Below, piece after piece: positions 56,005 through 64,000 of a stretch of 64,000 bases of DNA. A program made the translations under genes and the position numbers. The DNA lies in assembly GCF_030315685.1 (NCBI RefSeq), contig NZ_JASXSI010000013.1, forward strand, positions 111,075 to 175,074, given 5' to 3'. This DNA is from Gordonia sp. ABSL11-1 (lineage in GTDB: Bacteria; Actinomycetota; Actinomycetes; Mycobacteriales; Mycobacteriaceae). Within the stretch, counting starts at the first letter, position 1. Each line of letters begins with the position of its first letter. Under the pieces are notes generated by a model that was not told where the DNA came from, searched no databases, and was given only the letters and a program-made list of their open reading frames with translations.

Positions 56005-56484
56005 ATGGCCACCAACACCCCCATCACCAGCACCCTCACCGAGGAGCAGAAAGCCGTCACCGGACAGGCACTGCAGGACACCCTGGTCGATCTGATCGAC
56101 CTCAGCCTGATCGCCAAGCAGGCGCACTGGAACGTCGTCGGACGTCAGTTCCGTTCCGTCCACCTCGAACTCGACGAGCTGGTCGCCGTCAGCCGTGAGT
56201 TCACCGATGCCGCCGCCGAGCGTGCGACGGCCATCGGGGTCAGCCCCGACGGCCGGGCCGAGACCGTCGCGAAGACCGCGCACACCAAGGGTTTCGGCGA
56301 AGGCTGGACCGATGACGCCGACGTCGTCACGTCGATCGTCGAGAACCTCAAGGCCGTCATCGCCGGTCTTCGCGAGCGGATCGACACCACCGAGAAGGCC
56401 GACCCCGTCACGCAAGACCTGTTGATCGGGTTCGCGTCCAAGCTCGAGCAACTCCACTGGATGTGGCAGGCGCAGGTCGCCTGA
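56005..56484 (+). CDS. dps: Dps-family ferritin-like protein
   Basis: A 159-residue Dps. The ferroxidase site residues lie in LIAKQAHWNVVG and SVHLELDELVAVSREFTDAAAERATAIGV, in the family order. It stores iron as ferric mineral in a dodecamer and protects DNA from Fenton chemistry. AGAGGAG precedes ATG 56005, and it lies 44 bases after the ohr stop. Confidence 0.93.
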   Translation: MATNTPITSTLTEEQKAVTGQALQDTLVDLIDLSLIAKQAHWNVVGRQFRSVHLELDELVAVSREFTDAAAERATAIGVSPDGRAETVAKTAHTKGFGEGWTDDADVVTSIVENLKAVIAGLRERIDTTEKADPVTQDLLIGFASKLEQLHWMWQAQVA

Positions 56485-56678
56485 CCGCCTGACCCGAGTT
56501 CGCGACCGCCGGTCCCGGTCGCATGGCCGACAGCCCCGGCCACCGACACGCGCCGTCCGACCCGCACATCATCGTGCAGGTTCGGGCGGCGCGTGTTGTC
56601 GTCGGCGGGGGTCTCCGGCGCCGGTTGCTCATGTGACCGGGCGCACTCCGACGAGATCGCCGGATGTAGCGTGTCAGC

Positions 56679-57140
56679 GTGGACAGTTGGGGAGCAAGTG
56701 TGGGGCTGGGACTTCTCGCGGCGGCCATCGGCGTCGTCGCGTTCGTGCGATACCGCGAGCGGGAGACCGCGTCGCTGCACCGTGACGTCACCGTGGCGCG
56801 TGAGCTCCGCGAACTCGCGGCGGGCGACGACGTCCGGATCGCCGCGGTCGATGAATTCGAGCTGGCCATCTATCAGCGACTCTTCTACGCATCCGTCGTC
56901 GGGCCGCGCGTTCGCAGCGCCGCGTGGTCATTGCTCGGTGCCGCGCTGGCGCTGACCGCAGCCCTCGCGACCACCGACGTCGGAGGAATCCTCGGCACGG
57001 TGGTGCACATCGTGGCGGTCGTCGTCGGCGCAGTGTTCGGTGTGTCGACCCTGTTCTTCACCGGGCTGGCCGTCTTCCATGCCGCGACCACTCCGCGGGT
57101 CTCGTTCGCGGAGTCGTACGGGGTGGAGTCGGACGACTGA
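56679..57140 (+). CDS. Small membrane protein (153 residues)
   Basis: GTG 56679 starts a protein with a hydrophobic segment near 5-22, a charged linker (ERETASLHRDVTVARELRELAAG), and two more membrane helices (about 85-100 and 105-128). A TAGCGT box lies six bases upstream, so the mRNA may be leaderless. No family was recognised. It precedes the second nested-hairpin element. Confidence 0.6.
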   Translation: MDSWGASVGLGLLAAAIGVVAFVRYRERETASLHRDVTVARELRELAAGDDVRIAAVDEFELAIYQRLFYASVVGPRVRSAAWSLLGAALALTAALATTDVGGILGTVVHIVAVVVGAVFGVSTLFFTGLAVFHAATTPRVSFAESYGVESDD

Positions 57141-57152
57141 GCGTTGTGGGGT

Positions 57153-57280
57153 GTGATCTCGATACGCGGCCTCGGTCGCTGCCGGCGGTCGTTACTCGAT
57201 CAGCAGGAGGATGGTCGCTACACACGCTGATCGAGTGCCCGCGCGAGCGAAGCGAGCCGGGTGTATCGAGATCAGGCCCA
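57153..57280. repeat. Nested-hairpin repeat, copy 2
   Basis: Outer arms TGATCTCGATAC (57154-57165) and GTATCGAGATCA (57263-57274) are exact complements. An inner repeat ACTCGATCAGC (57194-57204) pairs exactly with GCTGATCGAGT (57226-57236). As in copy 1, it lies between convergent genes, ending just before the GlxA-type stop at 57282. The shared arm sequences between copies show they belong to one family. Confidence 0.85.
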
Positions 57281-57281
57281 C

Positions 57282-58229
57282 CTATCGCGCGAATCGTCGA
57301 CGGTAGGTGGTCGGCGACACGCCGACGGTCGCGTTGAAGTGGTGGCGGAGCAGGGTGGCGGACGCGAAGCCCACCTTCCCCGCGACGTCATCGACCGGCA
57401 GATCGGTCGATTCGAGCAGCCGCCGCGCATGCAGTACCCGCTGCTCGGTGAGCCATTTGTGGGGTGAGATGCCGACCTCGTCGACGAACCGCCGGGCGAA
57501 GGTGCGCGTCGACATGTGCATGCGGCCAGCGAGGGCGTCCACCGAGATCTCGGTGTCGAGATTGCCGATCATCCATTCGAGGACGCCGGCGAAGCCGTCC
57601 GAGTCGCATTCGGGGATCGGAGCCTCCACGAACTGCCGCTGACCGCCGTCCCGATGGGGAGGCACCACCATGCGGCGTGCGATCCGGTTGGCGACTTCGG
57701 GCCCGAACTCCTCGCGGACAAGATGCAGCGCGGCGTCGATGCCGGCCGCGGTCCCCGCGCTCGTCGTGATCGGGCCGTCGTCGACGAACAGCACGTCGGT
57801 GTCGACGATCGCGTCGGGATACATCCGTGCGAGCTTCGAGCCGTACCGCCAATGAGTCGTGCACCGGCGACCGTCCAGCAGTCCGGCCGCCGCGGCCGCG
57901 AACGCCCCCGAGCAGACGGTGAGCACCCGGCCGCCGTTGTCGACGACAGTGCGCAGCGCGTCGAGGACCTCGGGCGGGAAATCGGGGTCGGTACTGCCGC
58001 CGGGGATGGCCACCAGATCGGCGTCGAGGCACTCGGAGAGCGCGTGCGGCGGAACGACGAACGCGCCGTTCCCGATGTCCAGCGGGACGCCTGGTTGAGG
58101 GGAGCAGATGAGGAACTCGAACGCGGGGACGCCGTCGTCGGTGCGATCGAGGCCGAACACCTCGTTGATCACGCCGAACTCGAACAGCGCGACCCGGTGA
58201 TAGAGCAGCACCGCGACCTTGTTCAGCAT
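57282..58229 (-). CDS. GlxA-family transcriptional regulator
   Basis: A 315-residue regulator: an N-terminal DJ-1/PfpI-like glutamine-amidotransferase domain (about 1-190, with the VCSGAFAAAAAGLLDGRRC region around the putative nucleophile), and a C-terminal AraC-type double HTH with LAGRMHMSTRTFARRFVDE and VAGKVGFASATLLRHHFN. These proteins sense small molecules (GlxR/CdhR-like) and activate neighbouring genes. It is divergent from a short membrane protein gene. Effector and targets are unknown. Confidence 0.88.
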   Translation of the reverse strand: MLNKVAVLLYHRVALFEFGVINEVFGLDRTDDGVPAFEFLICSPQPGVPLDIGNGAFVVPPHALSECLDADLVAIPGGSTDPDFPPEVLDALRTVVDNGGRVLTVCSGAFAAAAAGLLDGRRCTTHWRYGSKLARMYPDAIVDTDVLFVDDGPITTSAGTAAGIDAALHLVREEFGPEVANRIARRMVVPPHRDGGQRQFVEAPIPECDSDGFAGVLEWMIGNLDTEISVDALAGRMHMSTRTFARRFVDEVGISPHKWLTEQRVLHARRLLESTDLPVDDVAGKVGFASATLLRHHFNATVGVSPTTYRRRFAR

Positions 58230-58270
58230 GAAACCCAGTATGGCAGAAAATTTGCGAACAATGTCATCAG

Positions 58271-58284
58271 CGCCACTGGTGGCG
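58271..58284. promoter_or_regulatory. Palindrome between the GlxA-type gene and small membrane protein
   Basis: CGCCAC-TG-GTGGCG is a perfect 14-bp palindrome in the divergent spacer. It could be the GlxA-type regulator's operator. A short GC-rich palindrome could also arise by chance. Confidence 0.45.
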
Positions 58285-58312
58285 GGATATTGACGGAGAA
58301 ATAATTTCTGTC

Positions 58313-58495
58313 ATGAACACCATCATCCTCGTCACACTCCTCGTCGCCATCGTCCTGCCGGCCGCGCTGATCGTCTACCGCGCCGATCGGCGCACCTCGC
58401 ACATCCCACGCGTTCCCTTCGGTTTCGGTGCCGACGCCGATCGCATCCACGATGAACTGGTTGTCCTCAACCTGCGGCGTCGCGATTGCGCGTGA
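58313..58495 (+). CDS. Small membrane protein (60 residues)
   Basis: The frame starts at ATG 58313 with one membrane helix (about 3-20, IILVTLLVAIVLPAALIVY) and a basic cytoplasmic tail. A TAATTT box lies five bases upstream, so a leaderless mRNA is possible. It is divergent from the GlxA-type gene. Short and unrecognised, but the start context and helix favour a real gene. Confidence 0.5.
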   Translation: MNTIILVTLLVAIVLPAALIVYRADRRTSHIPRVPFGFGADADRIHDELVVLNLRRRDCA

Positions 58496-58605
58496 CGTCC
58501 GATCTGTCGGTCTTGCACCGACATTCGTGGCTGTTAGGTTGGGCCCCGACCGGCAAGGAGTCGTCATGCACACATCAGTGGTGCACCAAGGGGGCAACCG
58601 TTCGG

Positions 58606-60072
58606 ATGTCGCGCAATCGCGTGTGGTCGGCGCTGGCAGTTCTCGTCGTGGTCGCCGCCCTCGCCGCGGTCCTGTCCGCGGTGGTGCGGTCGTCGAGCCC
58701 GTCGTCGGCAGCGCAACTCCGTGAGGGCAGCGCAGCCGTCGTCGACGGGCCGGACCGCGCCGACGGTGTGCTGGTGAGCAGCACACTGTTCGGCCGATCC
58801 GATGAGGCGATCGTCGTCACGCCCGCTGCCGGTGCGCAGGGTTGGGACCGTGCGCGCACACTTGGCGAGGAACACCAGACACCGGTCTTCGCGCTCGACG
58901 ACGCCGACCGCGCCGAGGTGGCCCACGAGATCGGCCGCCTGGGTGTGACCACGGTTTACGTGATCGGGGATACCTCGGCAGCCGGTGGGCTGGGCGCGGC
59001 GCGGATCTCACCGGACACGGCCGCGATGTCGGGGCAGCGCGCATCGCAAGCCGGCACATCGATCGCCTTCCTGTCGGATGCTGCCGGTCCCGATGCCGAG
59101 GTCACTGCCCACGCAGCGGGTGCGCGGGTCGTCCGGGTCCCGGCCGACGACCCGCGGGGCACCGGCGAATCGGTCCGCGTTCTCCGCGATCACCCGACCG
59201 CGGCCGTCCGTGCGTTCGGCGCCGGATTCGGGAGCAGTGACGAGTTCGCGGACCGCGTGCACACCGCTCGGACGCAGACCGAACTCCCCGGCGGTGGTCA
59301 GATCGTCTTCCCGGGTCGTCAGATCGTCGCCCTCTACGGGTCGCCGGGGTCGCCGACGCTCGGGCCGCTGGGTGCCCAGGACATCCCGGCCTCGATCGAT
59401 CGCGTCAAGAAGCTCGCCGCCGAGTATCAGCCGTACAGCCGGGTTCCGGTCGTACCGGCGTTCGAGATCATCGTGACGGTCGCGTCGCCGGAACCCGGTC
59501 CGGACAACAGCTATTCGAGCATGGTCGATCCCGCTCGCATACGCCCCTGGGTCGACGCCGCACGCGCCGCGGGGGTCTATGTCACCCTCGACCTGCAGCC
59601 GGGTCGCACCGACTTCCTGACCCAGGCCCGGCGCTACGCCGATCTGCTCGCCCAACCCCACGTCGGACTTGCGCTGGACCCGGAATGGCGACTGAAGCCG
59701 GATCAGGTGCATCTCACCCAGATCGGGTCCGTATCGGCCGACGAGGTCAACCGCACCTCGCAATGGCTGGCCGGATTCACTGCCGAGCGCGAGCTTCCGC
59801 AGAAGGTCTTCGTCCTGCACGAGTTCGACAGCGCGATGCTCGCGAATCGGGAGCGGATCGACACGAGTCATCCCGAGTTGCAGGTGCTCATCCATGCAGA
59901 CGGGCACGGTGAACCACCCGTCAAGATGGGGACCTGGCAGCGGCTGGTCGCCGATTTGCCCCCGAATGTCTGGATGGGGTGGAAGAATTTCGACACCGAA
60001 GACCATCCGACGTTCACTCCCTCGCAGACCCTGCAGGTCCGCCCCCACCCGGTGTTCATCTCGTACCAATAG
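58606..60072 (+). CDS. Secreted or membrane-anchored protein upstream of DUF2252 copy 2
   Basis: A 488-residue protein with an N-terminal hydrophobic anchor (about 7-28, VWSALAVLVVVAALAAVLSAV) that may be a signal or membrane helix. The middle (AAEYQPYSRVPVVPAFEIIVTVA, then PWVDAARAAGVYVTLDLQPG) and the C-terminal VGLALDPEWRLKPDQVH and VFVLHEFDSAML blocks look like a TIM-barrel glycosidase-like domain, but catalytic residues are not certain. It ends nine bases before a DUF2252 gene, so both are likely co-transcribed. AAGGGGG lies upstream of ATG 58606. Family not recognised. Confidence 0.7.
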   Translation: MSRNRVWSALAVLVVVAALAAVLSAVVRSSSPSSAAQLREGSAAVVDGPDRADGVLVSSTLFGRSDEAIVVTPAAGAQGWDRARTLGEEHQTPVFALDDADRAEVAHEIGRLGVTTVYVIGDTSAAGGLGAARISPDTAAMSGQRASQAGTSIAFLSDAAGPDAEVTAHAAGARVVRVPADDPRGTGESVRVLRDHPTAAVRAFGAGFGSSDEFADRVHTARTQTELPGGGQIVFPGRQIVALYGSPGSPTLGPLGAQDIPASIDRVKKLAAEYQPYSRVPVVPAFEIIVTVASPEPGPDNSYSSMVDPARIRPWVDAARAAGVYVTLDLQPGRTDFLTQARRYADLLAQPHVGLALDPEWRLKPDQVHLTQIGSVSADEVNRTSQWLAGFTAERELPQKVFVLHEFDSAMLANRERIDTSHPELQVLIHADGHGEPPVKMGTWQRLVADLPPNVWMGWKNFDTEDHPTFTPSQTLQVRPHPVFISYQ

Positions 60073-60081
60073 GAGGCGACG

Positions 60082-61425
60082 ATGGCGGCGACGATCCGCG
60101 AACTGGCCAGATGTGTGGAACCCGCGGACCGCGGGAATCCGATCGAGATCCTGCAGGGGCAGGCGCAGTCGCGGGTGCCCGACCTGGTGCCGGTTCGCAA
60201 CGCCCGGATGTCGGCGACTCCGTTCACCTTCTATCGCGGTGCCGCCGCGGTCATGGCCGCCGACCTGGCCGCCGTCCCGCACTCAGGGGTGATGACACAA
60301 CTGTGCGGCGACGCCCACCTGAGCAACTTCGGCGTCTTCAACACGCCGGAACGTCGGATGATCTTCGACCTCAACGACTTCGACGAGACCGCTCCCGGCC
60401 CATTCGAATGGGATGTGAAGCGTCTGGCGGCCAGTTTCGCGGTCGCCTCCCGCGGCAACGGATTCGATGCCGAGGCCACCCGCGCACACGCCCGTGAGGT
60501 GGCGCGGGCCTATCGAAAACGCATCCGTGCGAGTACGGAACTTACCACGATGGACTGTTGGTACTCGCGGATCGACGTTCAGGAGGTCCTGGGGAAGGTT
60601 GGATCGAAGCTCGATACCTCGACCGAGGAGCGGACCGTACGCCAGTTGCGAAAGGCCCGACATCGGGACAGCGCGCAGGCGGTCGCGAAACTCTGTGAGA
60701 TCGAGTCCGACGGCAACGTGCGCATTCGCAGCGACCCGCCGTTGCTCGTCCCCATTCATGAACTGTTCCCCAGCGAACGGGCGGAAGTCGTAGAGGAGCT
60801 TATCGGCGAACGACTGCGCGAGTACCGCGCGATGCTGCCGGACTACATCCGGGCGCTGTTCGACCAGTTCACCCTCGTCGACGTTGCACGGAAGGTGGTC
60901 GGTGTCGGTAGCGTCGGTACCCGTGCGTGGATCGTCCTCTTCCACGGCAATCGCGCAAAGGATCCACTGTTCCTGCAGGTGAAGGAGGCGCAGCGCTCGG
61001 TACTCGCCGATCACGTGCCTGCTCGGCAATACCCGAACCAGGGACAACGTGTCGTCGAGGGGCAGCGGCTGTTGCAGGCGGCCAGCGACCTGTTCCTCGG
61101 ATGGACCACCGGCCTCGACGAGAACGGCGAGAAACGCGATTTCTACGTCCGTCAATTGCGCGACGGAAAAGGGTCGGTGGTGATCGAGGCGCTTGCTCCG
61201 GCGGACATGACGTTGTACGCGAAATTGTGCGGACGCGCACTCGCCCATGCCCACGCCCGGACCGCGAGTCGACTCGAGATCGCCGATTACCTGGGTAGTG
61301 AGAAAGGCTTCCCGGATGCCATCGCCGATTTCTCGATCGCGTACGCAGACCTCACCGACAGTGACCATCGGACGATGCTGACTGCGATCGAACAGGGGAG
61401 ACTCGAAGTTCACGAGTTGACGTGA
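60082..61425 (+). CDS. DUF2252 protein, copy 2
   Basis: A 447-residue paralogue of the gene at 25370. It has TPFTFYRGAA (46-55), CGDAHLSNFG (75-84), NDFDE (98-102), PGPFEWDVKRLAAS and VVGVGSVGTRAW. Compared with copy 1 the N-terminal tail is about 36 residues shorter. It begins 9 bases after the secreted-protein gene, with GGAGG upstream. Downstream is a decayed LuxR-type gene, similar to the intact LuxR near copy 1. The GDAH and NDFDE motifs suggest nucleotide binding, but the function is unknown. Confidence 0.87.
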   Translation: MAATIRELARCVEPADRGNPIEILQGQAQSRVPDLVPVRNARMSATPFTFYRGAAAVMAADLAAVPHSGVMTQLCGDAHLSNFGVFNTPERRMIFDLNDFDETAPGPFEWDVKRLAASFAVASRGNGFDAEATRAHAREVARAYRKRIRASTELTTMDCWYSRIDVQEVLGKVGSKLDTSTEERTVRQLRKARHRDSAQAVAKLCEIESDGNVRIRSDPPLLVPIHELFPSERAEVVEELIGERLREYRAMLPDYIRALFDQFTLVDVARKVVGVGSVGTRAWIVLFHGNRAKDPLFLQVKEAQRSVLADHVPARQYPNQGQRVVEGQRLLQAASDLFLGWTTGLDENGEKRDFYVRQLRDGKGSVVIEALAPADMTLYAKLCGRALAHAHARTASRLEIADYLGSEKGFPDAIADFSIAYADLTDSDHRTMLTAIEQGRLEVHELT

Positions 61426-61613
61426 CCGTCGTGGAGATCCGTTCACGAGCCGGTGTCGGTGATTATCGTGAACATTCGGCCAATTCGATAGCAATTCGAT
61501 CCCGTTCCCGGTGTGGTCGCGAAACAATTCGCGACGGCGAGCCCCATTCGCGCTATGTTCTCGTCTGAACAGATTCCGTCGGGAGAATCTGTCGCGGGAT
61601 CGGGGGTCCACAG

Positions 61614-62244
61614 ATGAGGTCGTCGCAACGGCAGACCCCGGCGACCGTTCATGCTGGCACGACGACCGCACCGGACTTGCCGCCGGCTCCCGGGCCGGAC
61701 CGTGACACGCGACTCGCGGCGATTCTCGACGATGCGGTCGACTGCCCCGCTGCCGTCGTCCTGGTCAGTGCCCCGGGTCGACGGTGACGTGGCGGGCCGG
61801 TGCCGGGTCTCCAAGCTCGACGCGCGATATCAGCTGGGAGAGCCTCGACGCCGTCGAGGTCGACGACATCCGACGTCGCCTCGACACGGCGCACCCCCGC
61901 GTGGACGACGGTCGTGCGCCGCGCCCCCGTGATGGTGCTGACCGCGGCGCTCGCCGATGCCGTCGCCCGCGACGTCGGCACCTTCGGTCACGTCGAGAGT
62001 TTTTGCGGCGGCGTATCTCGCGGTCGCGCGGGACCGGTGGGCGTCTCGGCAGGTCCATCTCACTGTCTCGGAAATCCGGGTGCTGACGTTTCTGCCGTCG
62101 GGCCAGACGGCGGAGGAGATCGCCGACGTGTTGTCGGTGTCGGTCAACACCGTGAAGACCCACATGCGCACCATCTATCGGAAACTCGGGGTCGGTGCCC
62201 GGCGCGACGCGGTGTCGGCGGCGCGCGCTGCGGGTCTGCTCTGA
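61614..62244 (+). pseudogene. Decayed LuxR (LAL) regulator
   Basis: ATG 61614 opens a 57-residue frame ending with LVSAPGRR, resembling the start of a P-loop region, then a stop at 61785. A second frame further along reads ISWESLDAVEVDDIRRRL, as in LAL regulators after Walker A. From about 61957 a third frame encodes an intact LuxR HTH (VNTVKTHMRTIYRKLGVGARRDAVSAARA). Several hundred residues of the central domain are missing and the frames disagree, so it is a pseudogene by deletion and frameshift. It mirrors the intact LuxR at 28483. Confidence 0.7.
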
Positions 62245-62356
62245 TCGTTCTCAACCGCAACCCGACTCGGCGGATAGCCACCCTGACTCTCTGACATCAC
62301 CCCGGAAACAAAGCGGGTGATGCCATCGATACGGGGTGCTGCGATCACACCGACGC

Positions 62357-62539
62357 TCAGGGGTTGCGACGGAACTCGAGCAGGGTGAGCCCGAGCGAAT
62401 CGAGTCGCGCGATCACGCCGCGGGCCGCGGCCGTGTCCGGTAGTTCGCCGGAAAGCTCTGTCGTCGTGCGGCGGTCGTCGTGCAGGGCGACGAGCTTCGG
62501 GAAGCTGGCCAGGACGCGGTCGGACAGCGCCCCGTCCAC
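62357..62539 (-). CDS. Short conserved protein with unresolved start
   Basis: From GTG 62539 the frame gives 60 residues ending GVIARLDSLGLTLLEFRRNP, a pattern I have seen in small actinobacterial proteins near LuxR genes. The preceding in-frame codons DRHEYEFLV look like the missing first strand but have no start codon behind them. So the gene is probably truncated, or begins at a rare codon. It lies beside the LuxR pseudogene. Function is unknown. Confidence 0.5.
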   Translation of the reverse strand: MDGALSDRVLASFPKLVALHDDRRTTTELSGELPDTAAARGVIARLDSLGLTLLEFRRNP

Positions 62540-62677
62540 CAGGAACTCGTACTCGTGGCGATCTATGCGCTCGTCCGCCGATCGTGATCGTGTCGTGCTG
62601 TTCGGAGTCAGCGTGCTCGTCGCGACTGGCGGGCGACATCATCCGTGGCGGATGAAGATGGCAGGGGAGGACAGGTT

Positions 62678-63670
62678 TCACGGAGCCGACGCGTGATCGC
62701 GCCGTCGGATGAGGGCCGAACCTCCGATGCCGACCACCGCGGCGACGACGAGTCCCAGCACGGTCTCGGACACCCGTTCGGTCAGGCGCCCGGTGGCCTG
62801 CGCCGGGTCCGGATAACTCAGCATCAGGATGACCAGGAACGTGGTGAACGTCGGCAGGATGTACCAGCGGCTCCCGCGGGTCGCGGCCGCCGCCACCAGC
62901 GCAACCGCGACGGCCACGGCCACGGCCCAGGGGGCGACGCCGAGTTCGACGAGACCGGTCGCGGCCGATGCCCCGACGAGTACGGACACGAAGCGTCCCA
63001 TCGTCCGCCATTGCTGTAGGAGGGCGTCGGGGCGCATGACGAGAAGGGCTGCCGCGCAGGCCCAGCCGACATGATCGAGGTCCAGGAGGAATCCGATCGT
63101 GGCCGCGACGAGGCCGACGAGACCCACCAACACCCCGTAAGGGATCCCCGGCAGCGCCGTCGGTGTCACCGGGCCGTCGGCGGGTTCGGCCAACCAGTGT
63201 TCCGGCAGTGCGACAGCGACAGCGAAGGTGATCACACCGCCCGCGATGAACAGGCCGGTGATCGTCACGCCCGTGCGCCAGCCGTCGAGGCTGAGCCCGA
63301 TACCCACCAGCGGCGGCGCCAGGATGATCAGCAGCAAGGCCAGTCGGGGACGGTGCAGGCGCGGTCCACCCCAGGTCGCGACCACGGGCAGAAGGAACAT
63401 CGTCGTGCAGGCGAGGACGGGCCATGGCGAGACCGTGGCGCCGACGGTGATGGGAACGCCCAGGATCAGTGATGCCGCCAGGATGAGCACCCTCCGACGA
63501 CGATCCCGCGGAATCCCGATGACCAACGACGGGATCATCCCGACGCCGAGAACCACGCCCGAACGGACATCTACCAACCCGGTGACGAGCACGGCCGGCG
63601 TCGCGGCGACGAGGCCGGCCAGTGCCGGGAGCCAGCGCCATACGAGCAGCGGGGGTACGGCGACGGTCAC
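62678..63670 (-). CDS. FUSC-family inner membrane protein
   Basis: A 330-residue integral membrane protein with about eight to ten hydrophobic segments grouped into two repeats. Features such as LDHVGWACAAALLVMRPDALLQQWRTMGRFVSVLVGA and ERVSETVLGLVVAAVVGIGGSALI fit the FUSC/aromatic acid exporter (ArAE) family. It would export organic acids or toxic anions; substrate unknown. ATG 63670 is the start. It lies after the DUF2252/LuxR pseudogene region. Confidence 0.8.
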   Translation of the reverse strand: MTVAVPPLLVWRWLPALAGLVAATPAVLVTGLVDVRSGVVLGVGMIPSLVIGIPRDRRRRVLILAASLILGVPITVGATVSPWPVLACTTMFLLPVVATWGGPRLHRPRLALLLIILAPPLVGIGLSLDGWRTGVTITGLFIAGGVITFAVAVALPEHWLAEPADGPVTPTALPGIPYGVLVGLVGLVAATIGFLLDLDHVGWACAAALLVMRPDALLQQWRTMGRFVSVLVGASAATGLVELGVAPWAVAVAVAVALVAAAATRGSRWYILPTFTTFLVILMLSYPDPAQATGRLTERVSETVLGLVVAAVVGIGGSALIRRRDHASAP

Positions 63671-63982
63671 TGTGCAGACCTTATCCGAGATGGACCGACC
63701 GAACTCTCGTCAGCTGCCGCGTCACGTTGGTCGCGCCGGACAACTTCACCCGCGGCGGGTGATGGCGGCGCGACGCCGGGCACGAGTCACCGGTGAACTG
63801 TGCTCTGACCGTTTCGTCGGGCTGTGGGCGCCGCAGGTCGGAGTAATCCGGACAGTTGATCAGATGGCAGACGACGTGCGGTCCGTGGCGGCGCAGGCGG
63901 CGGTGCGACCCTGGTGGCCAAGGCACGTCCGGTGAACCGTCCTGGGGTCTGGTGGAGACCGTGAACACACCAAGAGAAGGTC
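63671..63982. other. 312-bp region without a convincing gene
   Basis: The minus strand can be read as a 95-residue frame with a CHLINCPDYSDL stretch and several Cys and His, but no plausible start with a ribosome site was found and codon pattern is ambiguous. Nothing on the plus strand is credible. It probably contains the promoter of the next gene. Confidence 0.4.
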
Positions 63983-64000
63983 ATGGCTGTGAGGAAGTAC
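63983..64000 (+). CDS. Start of an unidentified gene, cut by the window end
   Basis: GAGAAGG precedes an ATG at 63983 by a few bases, opening MAVRKY before the window ends. Six codons do not allow identification. The ribosome site makes the start likely, but it cannot be confirmed here. Confidence 0.4.

Noticed and set aside
63681..63968. 95-residue minus-strand frame with CHLINCPDYSDL
   Set aside because: No ribosome site or convincing start, and the sequence pattern did not match a family I know; left as an unresolved region.

Overview
The window is high-GC actinobacterial DNA, most probably Gordonia or a close relative in the Mycobacteriales. This rests on recalled gene order: the housekeeping genes run aspC - dnaX - CFA-type methyltransferase/FAD oxidoreductase - SRPBCC protein - ybaB - recR - gatD/murT - leuA - lysC/asd, which is the mirror image of the Mycobacterium tuberculosis Rv3708c-Rv3722c neighbourhood. 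A tRNA-Ser(GGA) and the small SRP RNA lie just before aspC. No rRNA, CRISPR array, insertion sequence, integrase or prophage was seen.

Layout. 1-13.9 kb is the conserved core (tRNA-Ser, ffs, aspC, a GT87 mannosyltransferase, dnaX, a two-gene lipid-methylation operon, an RluA-type pseudouridine synthase, ybaB, recR) followed by a secreted peptidase-like hydrolase and a uridine-kinase-like protein. 14-17.1 kb holds a Cys-rich mini-protein, a family 5 uracil-DNA glycosylase and the MurT/GatD lipid II amidation operon. 17.2-31.7 kb is accessory: hydrolases, an EamA exporter, a luciferase-like oxidoreductase with LysR, TetR/MpaB, a secreted lipase, and a DUF2252 - membrane protein - LuxR (LAL) - DUF6325 group. 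leuA (32.0-33.9 kb) has a Leu leader peptide and an attenuator-like hairpin. 34-43.2 kb is an insertion between leuA and lysC: GH16 glucanase, GT2, hemophore-like protein, nitroreductase, and two back-to-back TetR/DHA2-efflux modules. lysC-asd follow, then a gluconate module (GntR, gntK, gntP). From 48.6 kb come secreted lipase and unknown secreted proteins, an oxygenase-amidohydrolase operon, a peroxide/organic hydroperoxide defence group (FurA, Ohr, Dps), a GlxA regulator, a second DUF2252 gene with an upstream secreted protein, a decayed LuxR gene, and a FUSC exporter.

Themes. Core amino-acid and wall functions sit together: aspartate enters via AspC, is phosphorylated and reduced by LysC/Asd, and feeds DAP, lysine, threonine and methionine, while MurT/GatD amidate lipid II. 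Many genes have a TAnnnT box 6-8 nt before an ATG or GTG, suggesting leaderless transcripts. Non-coding DNA carries two repeat families: 21-nt tandem arrays (three loci) and nested-hairpin elements of about 125 bp between convergent genes (two loci). The most unusual parts are the duplicated DUF2252/LuxR neighbourhoods, the leaderless leuA leader, and these repeats.
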